Shown piece by piece: positions 17,376 to 26,219 of a stretch of DNA of 64,000 bases. Both the position numbers and the translations under genes were made by a program. The stretch's first letter is position 1. Each line of letters opens with the position of its first letter. The notes beneath the pieces were generated by a model. The model saw only the letters and a list, made by a program, of their open reading frames with translations, was not told where the DNA came from and made no database searches. The stretch comes from [Scytonema hofmanni] UTEX 2349 (lineage in GTDB: Bacteria > Cyanobacteriota > Cyanobacteriia > Cyanobacteriales > Nostocaceae): assembly GCF_000582685.1 (NCBI RefSeq), contig NZ_KK073765.1:24459-88458 (forward strand), written 5' to 3'.

Positions 17376-18170
17376 CTATTTAAAGACCTTCTCTAGATTA
17401 TCCACTTCATCTAGTACAGGGGTAGCAAGACGACCATAATCTTTAGATGATTTAGCCGCCTCAACACTAGCAACAAGTCCATCAAATTTCTGTACTTGTG
17501 CAGTTCCTCCACGCGCTAAGATAGATGGTCTAACTGCATTCCAGGTGCGGCGCATCTCCGATGCAGTTTTTTTCAGCTGGCTTGTATTTCCTGTTGCTGA
17601 CCAAATTTCCAACTCGCGTCCATAGTAATCAAGTAGCGTTACCTCAACTGGTACTTTTGGTTCAAATTCCTTGGTAATATTAGCAGCGAGTAACGTCACT
17701 TGGTTAGCGTCGCGCATTGCAGATATGCGATTTTTAGCGGTGACAACTTTATTGAGTGCTGCTATTTTGGAATCCAACTGTGCTAATTCTGTTTTATTCT
17801 CACCCTTGATTTCGGTATGTAGACTTTTTGCTGCATTTTCAAGCAAGGTAAGATTAGCTGTGGCTTTTGTCCAATCATTGGCTTTAGCCATATCGTAGAC
17901 ACTTTCACCGTATTCACCTACTTGGCTAAGGAAAGTTGGTACTTTATCATCATTTACTTCAGTATCAGCATCGTTAGCTGCATCTAGCTTTTCTCTCTCT
18001 TCATTGACTTCCACATCTTTATTAATCATCATCTGAGTGCTGCTGTAATGCTGTGGCATAATTGCAACAGGTAACTGGGGTTGATTTATAGAGATAGCTT
18101 TTGGCAAACCAGCGATACCTAAAGTACCAAGCAAAGAACCGATAACAATGATTTTTGTTGAGTTATTCAT
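17376..18170 (-). CDS. Secreted hypothetical protein with helical repeats
   Basis: 264 residues from ATG 18170; a TTG at 18188 is possible, but the signal peptide starts at MNNSTKIIVIGSLLGTLGIA. The mature part is mostly alpha-helical: an acidic segment (EVNEEREKLDAANDADTEVN), then two related helical modules (SVYDMAKANDWTKATANL and WSATGNTSQLKKTASEMR). No known catalytic motif. It is transcribed divergently from the PepSY gene at 18453, and both have motif B promoters in the 280-bp gap, so the two probably act together in the periplasm. Function unknown. Confidence 0.7.
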   Translation of the reverse strand: MNNSTKIIVIGSLLGTLGIAGLPKAISINQPQLPVAIMPQHYSSTQMMINKDVEVNEEREKLDAANDADTEVNDDKVPTFLSQVGEYGESVYDMAKANDWTKATANLTLLENAAKSLHTEIKGENKTELAQLDSKIAALNKVVTAKNRISAMRDANQVTLLAANITKEFEPKVPVEVTLLDYYGRELEIWSATGNTSQLKKTASEMRRTWNAVRPSILARGGTAQVQKFDGLVASVEAAKSSKDYGRLATPVLDEVDNLEKVFK

Positions 18171-18205
18171 AAATCCTATATGCCTCAATCCATGTTTGTA
18201 GTTTT

Positions 18206-18241
18206 ACTATAGATACCATTTGTTAAGAACTTGGAAAGATT
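18206..18241 (-). promoter_or_regulatory. Motif B promoter of the 17376-18170 gene
   Basis: Minus strand: TCTTTCC-N4-TCTTAAC (box 18222-18241), TTAACA, 9 nt, TATAGT (18206-18211); the gene starts 52 bp from the box. Confidence 0.65.
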
Positions 18242-18322
18242 TGATTGAGTGTAAAAAATTTTTAAAATCCTTTATTTATAACTTAGATATAGTTATTAAA
18301 CTTATTTTTTATAATCTCAAAC

Positions 18323-18358
18323 AATCTTTCCAACTTCTTGACTTTTTATCTTTAAAGT
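18323..18358 (+). promoter_or_regulatory. Motif B promoter of the PepSY gene
   Basis: Plus strand: TCTTTCC-N4-TCTTGAC (box 18323-18342), TTGACT, 9 nt, TAAAGT (18353-18358). Divergent from the site at 18206-18241. Confidence 0.65.
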
Positions 18359-18452
18359 GATGTCATAGCAACTCAAATACAGGTGTGAAAAACACAGTAA
18401 TGATAACTACTTTGGATTGCTCAACAAACAAAAATTTCTAGGATTGACACAC

Positions 18453-19001
18453 ATGAGAACTTCAACAAAAATCGCTTTAGCAGCTGCTTTAATGAGTATT
18501 TTAGGTGTTGGTGCAGTGGTCAAAACAGTAAGTGCCTCTACTTCTCAAAACAGTGTACAAGTAGCTCAGGCTAGTGACGGAGATGGCGAAGCTAATGACG
18601 CTACAGAAGCTCCTGAAATCATGAAGAATGGTGTTCATCACACTAAAATAGCTCAAGCAAGTGATGGTGACGGTGAAACTAATGATGATCAAGAAGAACA
18701 GCAAGAGGACAAAAAACTACAAGCTTTAGCTAAAATTACAGCAGAACAAGCTAAACAAGCTGCTGAAACTTCTGTCGGTGATAAAGCTAGTAGTGTAAAA
18801 CTCGAAAATGAAGATGGTAACTTAGTTTATGCTGTAAAAATTGGTCAAAAAGAGGTGAAAGTTGACGCTGGTAATGGTAAAGTTCTCTACACTGAGAATG
18901 CTAACCAGGAAAGCGATGAAAATGAGGCTTCTCGTCCAAAGAGTAGCATTCAAGTTACGGAGAATAATAACGAACAGGAAACAAATGAAGGTAGTAAGTA
19001 G
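18453..19001 (+). CDS. Secreted PepSY-domain protein
   Basis: 182 residues from ATG 18453 (AGGA 9 nt upstream; a TTG at 18417 is less likely). Signal peptide MRTSTKIALAAALMSILGVG. Then two copies of an acidic motif (VAQASDGDGEANDATEAPE and IAQASDGDGETNDDQEEQQ), and one PepSY domain at about 90-150 (ITAEQAKQAAETSVGDKASS, then VYAVKIGQKEVKVDAGNGKV). PepSY proteins are periplasmic and often belong to envelope-stress regulons. The acidic repeats could bind cations. A truncated copy of this divergent pair is at 20949-21307. Confidence 0.8.
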   Translation: MRTSTKIALAAALMSILGVGAVVKTVSASTSQNSVQVAQASDGDGEANDATEAPEIMKNGVHHTKIAQASDGDGETNDDQEEQQEDKKLQALAKITAEQAKQAAETSVGDKASSVKLENEDGNLVYAVKIGQKEVKVDAGNGKVLYTENANQESDENEASRPKSSIQVTENNNEQETNEGSK

Positions 19002-19489
19002 AGTAATTTATCACTAGTTGTAAGTGATGTTTAGCTGTAAATAGCTAAATACGAGGTTGTTGAATCATCTCTTTTCAACAACCTCCTTTGTTTTTACTAG
19101 ATCGCCGACGGCGGGGCTTCTCTCAAGCAATACAATACTACCTTGCTGCTGAATTTTTTCCCAATATTCATTAGCAACCAATTTCATAATTATTTCTAGT
19201 AACCAGGTAAATTTTATTCCTCGGTTGAGTCGGTGTAACTCTTTCCATGCAGATACAGATTTTGCAACTTTCCAATTATACTGTTGAAAAAATTCTGCCC
19301 CTTGCTCAGGAGCAAATAACAAGGTTTTATTTCCATTCGCAAAATATTGGTCAAAAATTTTTCGAGCGTAAACTTGATCGTAATTTTTTAACGCTAATGA
19401 TGATTCCAATTCAAATAGCCACCAATTTAGATTAGATTGCTCATAAATATCGGTTGCAAGTAATGCTACTTGGGTTTCATGTAGATATG

Positions 19490-20760
19490 CTGACGGGGCG
19501 ACAAAAGGGCTAAGATGCAGATAGAATAAGCTCCATCGCTCTTAGACCTCGTTGATAATACTTCGATTTATTGCGACATAATCTTATTAATTTCGTGACT
19601 AAATCTTCACATGATTCCATGAAATTAACCCATGTTTGACCATATAATCCTATATAAAAAGTGCTGTGCCGTCTTTCGATACGCCCATATTCTTTCACGC
19701 GACCCACATATTTTTGCACACCTTTTTGTTTAATTTGTTGTCCATGTATTGTGGCAGATGTGTAGGCGATGGCTATTAATAAAATCAGAGATATTAAACG
19801 CTTATTTGAGACCTTAGTCCCTTCCAAGTTGTAGCCGCCACTCTTAAAATCTCGGAACATCTCTTCTATATCGAATCTCCTTTTATAAGCTGCGATCGCT
19901 AACTCTAAAGTCACTAAATTTGTGACGATAAACCATCCTTCTTTTGGCGCTATTCCTTGAATTTTACGTTTCCATTTACAAGCCACGTTAAAACCGATAA
20001 ATCCTTTTTGTTTAGTTACCTTAACTCCTTGGAAAAAAAAAGAAATTCCCGGCGATAAACCTAAGTTATTTAATTCTTTCCAAATATCATGTTTAATTTC
20101 AATAAATTCGTTCTTTTTCAAACGAAGACAAAAAGACATATCTTGCTCTCGGAGCCAATTTGCTAGTTTGACTGAACAAAATTCACGCGTTGCCTAATAT
20201 GCAAATTTTATAATTATTAAAAAGTGGTAAAACTTGAGATATCAATGATTTTTGTTCATCCAGATTGCTGCTTCCTAACTTTGATAAGAGTTCAAAATAT
20301 ATAGGAAAGGCTCTTTTATCCCAAACTACGCTAATTACAAATAGATTAATGCAACCCCATGCAGTGCGATCAATGACTACATAAATCATTTCGCCAGGTT
20401 GAAAATATATTGACAACCATGTGGTAACAATAGGAAACCAAATTCTTTCAATTGTTAGGAAGGGGAATGACAAAAATCTTTGTAATTTCTTTCTTCTGCT
20501 TTGAAATAAAATGGGAATTGGTAGAGCAGTTGCTAACGCTTCCAAATTCACTTTTTTAATGGACTGTAGAACATTAATTAAAATAGTTAACAACAAGTAT
20601 TCAGTTGGGCTGAATTGACTTTTTAAGTGTGTTTGGTAGAATAGAGGTATCATTGTCATTAGATAAGTCTTGTTGACAAAAGTAGACCTATCTTTTTTTA
20701 CCACAAATTGCTACACGGTTTATCTCATAAGCTTTTCAAGCTACTTTGTCGCCCCTTCAG
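19490..20760 (-). mobile_element. IS4-family insertion sequence, 1271 bp
   Basis: Terminal inverted repeats CTGACGGGGCGACAAA (from 19490) and CTGAAGGGGCGACAAA (complement, ending at 20760), with one mismatch, flanked by the 9-bp direct repeat GTAGATATG (19481-19489 and 20761-20769). IS4 elements make duplications of this size. Confidence 0.9.
19510..20704 (-). pseudogene. IS4-family transposase, inactivated
   Basis: Two frames: 20704-20183 (first catalytic Asp in YVVIDRTAW) and 20139-19510 (C-terminal part with YKRRFDIEEMFRDFKSGGYN, the Y-R-E signature). The expected join is ILGDREFCSVKLANWLREQD. Here the sequence reads ILGN and then frameshifts with one extra base near 20190, so the second catalytic Asp has become Asn and the frame is broken. 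The element should no longer move itself. Confidence 0.85.
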
Positions 20761-20948
20761 GTAGATATGATAGCAACCCTTCTGTAATCACTAGCGTCTG
20801 TCTTGTTGCAAGATTAATCTCTGAAAAAAAAGTTTCGGCAAGATTCATCATCGAATAAAGTATTATTTGTGATTCTGGCTAAACTTTAAAAATATTGCAG
20901 ATGTAAAATCCTAAAACTTTAGGCAATATTAAAAATGGCACTTTTGTA

Positions 20949-20996
20949 TCACACTATAGTAACAGCAGCTACTATCACTTTTGCATAATTTTTCAT
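20949..20996 (-). pseudogene. Truncated signal-peptide gene, left arm of a decayed divergent pair
   Basis: MKNYAKVIVAAVTIV then TGA, with a good GGAG site upstream and a perfect motif B promoter (21055-21090). It resembles the start of the 17376-18170 protein (MNNSTKIIVIGSLLG). The rest of the gene is gone. Confidence 0.5.
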
Positions 20997-21054
20997 TTCA
21001 TTCACTCCTTTAATTAGAGTTCAATAACCTGGATGAGTAAGGTTGTTGGATTGA

Positions 21055-21090
21055 ATTATAGAGAATAAAAGTCAAGAACTCGGAAAGATT
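21055..21090 (-). promoter_or_regulatory. Motif B promoter, leftward arm
   Basis: Minus strand: TCTTTCC-N4-TCTTGAC (box 21071-21090), TTGACT, 9 nt, TATAAT (21055-21060). Now drives only the truncated ORF at 20949-20996 and the methyltransferase remnant. Confidence 0.65.
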
Positions 21091-21162
21091 TGCTTCAATT
21101 TAAAAAAATATTCTGCGATCGCTTGAGGAATAAAGTCATAAAAAAATTAAGTCCTTCATCTG

Positions 21163-21198
21163 AATCTTTCCAAGTTCTTGACCTTTGCTGCTTATAAT
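21163..21198 (+). promoter_or_regulatory. Motif B promoter, rightward arm
   Basis: Plus strand: TCTTTCC-N4-TCTTGAC (box 21163-21182), TTGACC, 9 nt, TATAAT (21193-21198). It reads into the truncated ORF at 21230 and could also transcribe the Omp85 gene at 21409. Confidence 0.65.
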
Positions 21199-21229
21199 CA
21201 CAAACCTATATTTCAGATAAATTTACACC

Positions 21230-21307
21230 ATGAATATTTCAATTAATCTAGCTATAGCTATAGCTTTCATCAGCATTTTTGGCTTTGGTGGTCAGTTGCT
21301 TGCATAA
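21230..21307 (+). pseudogene. Truncated signal-peptide gene, right arm of a decayed divergent pair
   Basis: MNISINLAIAIAFISIFGFG plus five residues, then TAA. The layout (motif B, leader, signal peptide) matches the PepSY gene at 18453, whose signal peptide is MRTSTKIALAAALMSILGVG. A dispersed repeat with GCGATCGC follows at 21325-21360, the likely deletion point. Confidence 0.5.
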
Positions 21308-21408
21308 GAGCATGATTGCTTTGCGATTGGCTACGCCCCACCGGAAGCGATCGCTAAGTGACTCCTATGGAGTACCGCGTGTGGTAACTATGAGGAATGT
21401 AAAGTAAA

Positions 21409-23493
21409 ATGCGTCTATTCCCCGTATTGGTAGCAGTAGTAGCAATTGCAGTTCCTTTAAGCGAATGCAAGAATGCAAATGGACAAACTGCTGACAGTTT
21501 CAAACAGACAACAAAGGTTTTTATACCAAGAATCAATCAGCAGTCGGAAAAAGACTCCGACACCACTCTTGGTCAAAAGAATGCCAACGCGCCTGCGGCA
21601 ATACCTGTATTTCCCATAACTCCAGGAAATACTCAAACCAACAAAGCCCCAGAAGCAACTGAAGCCCCTGTGTTGATATCGGAAGTAGCAGTTAGATATC
21701 AGGTAGGGCAAATCTTACCAGAACTAGAAAACCAAGTATACAAAGTAATTCGTACTCAACCAGGACGAACCACAACCCGCTCCCAATTGCAAGAAGATAT
21801 AAACGCTATATTTGCTACTGGCTTCTTCTCCAATGTTCAAGTAGTGCCAGAGGATACCCCTTTGGGAGTAAAAGTAAGCTTTGTAGTGCAACCTAACCCT
21901 GTTCTGACTAAGGTAGAAGTGCAAGCTAATCCTGGCACAGGTGTTCCCTCTTTACTATCTACTAATGCTGTGGATGAAGTCTTTCGTGAGCAGTATGGCA
22001 GAATCTTGAATTTGCGCGACTTACAAGAGAGTATCAAGCTATTAACTAAGCGGTATCAAGACCAGGGTTACGTGCTAGCCAACGTGATTGGAACACCGCA
22101 AGTTGCTGAAAACGGAGTTGTCACCCTGCAAGTAGCAGAAGGGGTGGTGGAGAATATTAGAGTCCGGTTCCGCAATAAAGAAGGTCAAGAGACAAACGAA
22201 AAGGGACAACCAGTACGAGGTCGGACACAGGAGTATATCATTCAGCGCGAATTGGAGTTGAAGCCGGGACAAGTATTCAACCGTAATACTGTGCAAAAAG
22301 ACTTGCAACGGGTATATGGATTAGGGCTATTTGAAGATGTAAATGTCTCCCTTGACCCTAGCACTGACCCCAGCAAAGTAGATGTAGTGGTGAATGTGGC
22401 CGAACGCAGTGGCGGTTCGGTTGCAGTTGGGGGTGGCATTAGTTCTGCTAGTGGACTGTTTGGCACTGTTAGCTATCAACAGCAAAACCTAAACGGAAGA
22501 AACCAAAAATTGGGTGCGGAAGTACAGGTGGGACAGAGGGATTTGCTGTTTGACCTGCGATTTACAGAACCCTGGATTGCGGGAGATCCTTATCGGACTT
22601 CTTACACCACTAATCTTTTTCGCCGTAGCTCCATTTCGTTGATTTTTGATGGCAAAAATAATGATATTAAGACCTTTGAAACAGGGAAAACGAATGGCGA
22701 TCGCCCCCGTGTCCTCCGTCTAGGCGGCGGTGTCACCTTTACTCGTCCCCTGAGCAATAATCCTGACAAAAATTCCGAATGGACGGCTTCAGCAGGTTTG
22801 CAATATCAACGAGTTTCCACCCGTGATGCTAATGGCAACATCAGAAAAGAAGGAACCGTGTTCAAGAATGGAATAGCTACTGAACTAGTTCCACTTAGCA
22901 AGTCTGGACAAGGTGAAGACGATTTGCTGTTGTTGCAACTAGGGGTACAACGCGATCGCCGTAATAATTCCTTACAACCCTCTAGCGGTTCTTATCTCCG
23001 CTTCGGAGTCGATCAGTCAGTACCAGTAGGACTAGGCAATATTTTTCTTACCAGATTACGAGGTAACTATAGCCAGTATTTTCCCGTCAACTTTATTAGT
23101 CTTACCAAAGGGCCACAAACCTTAGCATTTAACTTGCAGGGTGGAACTGTTCTTGGTGACTTGCCTCCTTACGAAGCCTTTACCCTTGGTGGTAGTAACT
23201 CCGTTCGGGGTTATCAAGAAGGAGGATTAGGTAGTGGACGTACTTACATACAAGCCTCGGCTGAGTATCGCTTCCCCATTTTCTCAGTCGTCAGTGGCGC
23301 ACTATTTTTTGATATTGGTAGTGATTTCGGAAGTAATACCAAGCCATCTGAGGTACTGAACAAAAATGGTAGTGGCTACGGTTATGGTCTTGGTCTGCGC
23401 GTACAATCGCCACTGGGGCCAATTCGCATTGACTATGGCATCAATGGCGATGGTGACAACCGCATCAATTTTGGTATTGGCGAAAGGTTTTAA
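21409..23493 (+). CDS. Omp85/BamA-family outer-membrane protein
   Basis: 694 residues. A signal sequence (LFPVLVAVVAIAVPLSECKN) and a Pro/Asn-rich spacer precede three POTRA domains (about 85-330; e.g. RTTTRSQLQEDINAIFATGF and KPGQVFNRNTVQKDLQRVYG). The C-terminal surface-antigen barrel (about 340-694) has GSNSVRGYQEGG (lid-loop VRGY) and ends IDYGINGDGDNRINFGIGERF-like with terminal Phe. BamA-type proteins insert outer-membrane barrels; the three-POTRA form is typical of cyanobacteria. Probably a paralogue, since the housekeeping copy usually lies elsewhere. The truncated ORF and motif B are upstream, so it may have been captured by that promoter. Confidence 0.85.
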   Translation: MRLFPVLVAVVAIAVPLSECKNANGQTADSFKQTTKVFIPRINQQSEKDSDTTLGQKNANAPAAIPVFPITPGNTQTNKAPEATEAPVLISEVAVRYQVGQILPELENQVYKVIRTQPGRTTTRSQLQEDINAIFATGFFSNVQVVPEDTPLGVKVSFVVQPNPVLTKVEVQANPGTGVPSLLSTNAVDEVFREQYGRILNLRDLQESIKLLTKRYQDQGYVLANVIGTPQVAENGVVTLQVAEGVVENIRVRFRNKEGQETNEKGQPVRGRTQEYIIQRELELKPGQVFNRNTVQKDLQRVYGLGLFEDVNVSLDPSTDPSKVDVVVNVAERSGGSVAVGGGISSASGLFGTVSYQQQNLNGRNQKLGAEVQVGQRDLLFDLRFTEPWIAGDPYRTSYTTNLFRRSSISLIFDGKNNDIKTFETGKTNGDRPRVLRLGGGVTFTRPLSNNPDKNSEWTASAGLQYQRVSTRDANGNIRKEGTVFKNGIATELVPLSKSGQGEDDLLLLQLGVQRDRRNNSLQPSSGSYLRFGVDQSVPVGLGNIFLTRLRGNYSQYFPVNFISLTKGPQTLAFNLQGGTVLGDLPPYEAFTLGGSNSVRGYQEGGLGSGRTYIQASAEYRFPIFSVVSGALFFDIGSDFGSNTKPSEVLNKNGSGYGYGLGLRVQSPLGPIRIDYGINGDGDNRINFGIGERF

Positions 23494-23562
23494 GTTTTCA
23501 GCAGTCAGTAAAGCGTATGAACGGATGACGCAGATAGCATTAGTAAAATATTAGGATTGAGC

Positions 23563-23730
23563 ATGGCTTATTTGATCAATCTCTTGCCGATTAGACAACT
23601 TTATCACCTGAGTTGCGATCGCTTAACTCGCTATATTGTCGCAGTTATATCAGTTGTAGTCGCGCTACTACTGACACTGCTGTTACAGTCTTTGGTAAAA
23701 TCTAGGACCAGCCCTTTCAAGGTCTTGTAA
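23563..23730 (+). pseudogene. DUF4118 sensor N-terminal fragment
   Basis: 55 residues: MAYLINLLPIRQLYHLSCDR, then a span RYIVAVISVVVALLLTLLLQ and TSPFKVL followed by stop. DUF4118 sensors (KdpD type) start this way with RY..A...A.LLR.LL..L and then further spans and kinase domains, all absent here. Confidence 0.5.
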
Positions 23731-23788
23731 TTACCCTCAAACTATAGTTAGTTGAAAAAATATAGTTGCTAGAGAGGGAATAGCTAGA

Positions 23789-23932
23789 ATGGTTCTAGGT
23801 CAAGTGTTTGAGCGTTTTGTAGAAGAAAGTCCGGTTTCAGTAATGGTTCGCGGACTTCTCGAAACAATTTTATGTCCTGAGAAACTTGACGAGCTATTTG
23901 AGAAAAGCACCAAAACTCAATACACAAAATAA
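23789..23932 (+). pseudogene. Transposase N-terminal fragment
   Basis: 47 residues: MVLGQVFERFVEESPVSVMV, RGLLETILCPEKLDELFEKS, TQYTK then stop. This is the conserved start of an IS4-like transposase (SPVSVMVRxLxE, QYTRELLFS expected next). It sits in the 500-bp gap after Omp85 with the DUF4118 fragment. Confidence 0.6.
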
Positions 23933-23999
23933 TTACTGTTTTTATTGACAAATTATTTAACTTTAAGCAAGCAATAAAGTAACAAGTAAGGAAAATTAA

Positions 24000-24443
24000 A
24001 TGATCGAGAAACGTCCTCCAGGCTTGATAGCAATTGTTATTTATAAAGGCTTTGTTGCTTTACTACTTACAGCTACATCTATTGTTCTACTGTTAGCTTT
24101 AAAAAAACATGATACTCTTGTGGTCTTTTCCGAATCTTACATATTGGAAGGTAAACGCGAAGTTATTGAGTGGTTACTAGAAAAAATTATTAATATCAAA
24201 CCACAAACTTTAAAATTTAGTGGAATTGCCACTGTAATATATGCAGTTGTAACAGCTATTGAGGCTATCGGTTTATGGTATGAAAAAACCTGGGCAAAAA
24301 TACTAGTTATTGGATTAGTTGGTATTAGTATACCTCCCGAAATCTATGAGTTAATCAAAGGAATATCAATATTGAAAATAATAGTTTTTTTAGTAAACAT
24401 TGCTGTGTTAAATTACTTAATACGCCATTTCTACAAGCAGTGA
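24000..24443 (+). CDS. DUF2127 membrane protein
   Basis: 147 residues with four predicted spans. The start RPPGLIAIVIYKGFVALLL and the middle IYAVVTAIEAIGLWYEKTWA, followed by EIYELIKG, are characteristic of DUF2127. The function of the family is unknown. The gene is alone on the plus strand, ending 22 bp before the convergent YkvA-like gene. Confidence 0.8.
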   Translation: MIEKRPPGLIAIVIYKGFVALLLTATSIVLLLALKKHDTLVVFSESYILEGKREVIEWLLEKIINIKPQTLKFSGIATVIYAVVTAIEAIGLWYEKTWAKILVIGLVGISIPPEIYELIKGISILKIIVFLVNIAVLNYLIRHFYKQ

Positions 24444-24464
24444 GTAAATTAAACTGTTTTAGGG

Positions 24465-24866
24465 CTATCTCGGCATTTTTACAAGTAACTTTTTTAGCCA
24501 AAATAAGAATACTATTCCAGTCAGTATCCAGATGCAAATGAAGATACCTGCTGCTAACAAATTGGTTGGTTTATTTTTACCAGTAGCAATTGCGGCTATA
24601 GCCTTTTCACGCGATTCATCCATTACATCTTTTGGAATTAGCTTTAAGAGTGAAATAATACCAATTGGAACTAAAAGTAAATCATCTAAATAACCCAATA
24701 CTGGTATAAAATCTGGAATCAAGTCGATGGGACTGAGTAAGTAGGCAACCACACAGATTGCAAGCAGCCTAGTATGCCAAGGTAGTCTAGAGTCTTTACA
24801 GGCATAATAAAGTGTATAGGTTTCCTGTTTTAGTTTTTTTACTCTTTGCTTCCAACTGTGCATCAT
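24465..24866 (-). CDS. YkvA-family (DUF1232) protein
   Basis: 133 residues. DUF1232 core LAICVVAYLLSPIDLIPDFI followed by PVLGYLDDLLLVP (about 33-70), then a further span near the C-terminus (AAGIFICIWILTGIVFLFWL). A small inner-membrane protein of unknown role, here last in the direction of the kinase operon but separated from it by 96 bp. Confidence 0.82.
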   Translation of the reverse strand: MMHSWKQRVKKLKQETYTLYYACKDSRLPWHTRLLAICVVAYLLSPIDLIPDFIPVLGYLDDLLLVPIGIISLLKLIPKDVMDESREKAIAAIATGKNKPTNLLAAGIFICIWILTGIVFLFWLKKLLVKMPR

Positions 24867-24962
24867 TTAGGTATCATCCTATGATTTAGAATCTTCGCTT
24901 TCATTTTTTCAAAATAGGATTATCACATTGTACAAGTTTTGTTTGTCTAGAATTGAAAAATG

Positions 24963-26204
24963 TTAAGAGGAAACGGATGGTAAGCGCACTGTAAAACAAC
25001 TACCAACTCCTAGCTGACTTATAACAGTAATTAATCCACCGTGATTTTGAGCAATAGTTTGAGCAATAGCCAAGCCCAAACCAGAACCACCAGAATTATA
25101 AGAACGTGATTTGTCTGCTCGCCAAAAACGCTCAAAAATATTTCCTAAATCTTTTGGTGAAATTCCTATACCTGTATCTTGGACATTAACTAATATATCG
25201 GAAGCAGAACGATTAGCTGTAATTTCTATTGTCCCTTCTGACGGTGTGTAATGTATAGCATTTTGAATTAAATTAGTGAATAATCGTGTTATCTGATTCG
25301 GATCACCTAACAAATAAAGCTTCTCATTCAATTGATTTTTCAGATTAATTCGTTTAGCGATCGCTTGCGGCTGATATAGTTGCACTAAGTTATTTAAAAT
25401 TGAACTGAGATTAACAGTTTCTTTACTCCGGCTAGGAATATTATCATGACGAGCTAAAAATAATAAATCTTCAGTGAGGCGAGTCATTTGATTAGTAGCA
25501 CTAGAAATAGCCTGAAATTTTTCTGCGTCAGTTTCTCGCATTCCTTCTGGATACTTTAGTGCTACCCCTGCATTACTTTTAATCGCCATTAAAGGACTGC
25601 GGAGTTCATGGGAAGCATCAGCAGTAAACTGTTTTAACCGTTCAAAGCTTTCTTCAATTGGTTGCATCACTTGACGAGTTAGCCAAACTCCACCAGCACC
25701 ACTAATAATCAAAGCTACAACAATTCCACCGCCTAACCCCAAATCTAATTTATTTAAAGTTTCATCGAATTCTTCTAGAGATTGACTAGCTCTTACATAT
25801 CCAATGAATTGTTTATCATCACTACTAATAATTGGTAAAGTAACAGACTGAATGCGATTTTTACCAACTGTATTAATTTGTTCTCCTTCTTTTACATGAG
25901 CAGGTAAACTTAAAATATCTTGTCCCTGTTTTTCTACTAAATTACCTTTAGTATCAAACCAGTTTAACCCTTGATGATTTTCAAATAATTTATCTTGAGG
26001 TAAGTCATTTTCAATTTTAATTCTACCGTTATCAAACTCGGCATTAGCAGCAGCAACTTGTGCTAGAGCAGCAAGTTTTTGTGTTTGTTGTTTATGGAGG
26101 CTATGGGTAAAGACAATCCGAACAGCAATTGCAAATCCACCTAAGATTAATGATAATACGATTAAATAAGACAACAGTAAACGACGGCGAATTTTTTCAA
26201 ACAT
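24963..26204 (-). CDS. Sensor histidine kinase (RppB-like)
   Basis: 413 residues. Span at 9-30, a periplasmic sensor of about 120 residues, a second span (LGLGGGIVVALIISGAGGVW, 155-175), then HisKA with the phosphoacceptor in FTADASHELRSPLMAIKSN (His about 199), N box NLIQNAIHYTP and G boxes DTGIGISPKDLG and GGSGLGLAIAQ. The periplasmic part has no obvious metal-binding His or Cys cluster. It follows its regulator by 15 bp. With the COG4705 gene it forms an operon headed by a motif B promoter, suggesting that motif B is the target of this system. Confidence 0.88.
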   Translation of the reverse strand: MFEKIRRRLLLSYLIVLSLILGGFAIAVRIVFTHSLHKQQTQKLAALAQVAAANAEFDNGRIKIENDLPQDKLFENHQGLNWFDTKGNLVEKQGQDILSLPAHVKEGEQINTVGKNRIQSVTLPIISSDDKQFIGYVRASQSLEEFDETLNKLDLGLGGGIVVALIISGAGGVWLTRQVMQPIEESFERLKQFTADASHELRSPLMAIKSNAGVALKYPEGMRETDAEKFQAISSATNQMTRLTEDLLFLARHDNIPSRSKETVNLSSILNNLVQLYQPQAIAKRINLKNQLNEKLYLLGDPNQITRLFTNLIQNAIHYTPSEGTIEITANRSASDILVNVQDTGIGISPKDLGNIFERFWRADKSRSYNSGGSGLGLAIAQTIAQNHGGLITVISQLGVGSCFTVRLPSVSS

Positions 26205-26219
26205 AAGTTAAATTTGCCT

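Larger units (their letters stand above)
19065..20858 (-). pseudogene. SAM-dependent methyltransferase remnant split by an IS4 element
   Basis: Exons of a dead gene: 20858-20761 reads MMNLAETFFSEINLATRQ and TLVITEGLLSYL, and after the insertion the frame continues from the other side (YLHETQVALLATDIYEQ, then NWWLFELESSLALKNYDQ) to the stop at 19065. The TLVITEGLLSYL motif belongs to class I methyltransferases of the leucine carboxyl methyltransferase-like type. The N-terminal half with the SAM-binding loop is absent upstream of 20858, where a TAG closes the frame. The IS4 insertion has a clean 9-bp duplication, so the gene was cut inside a codon run. Confidence 0.75.
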
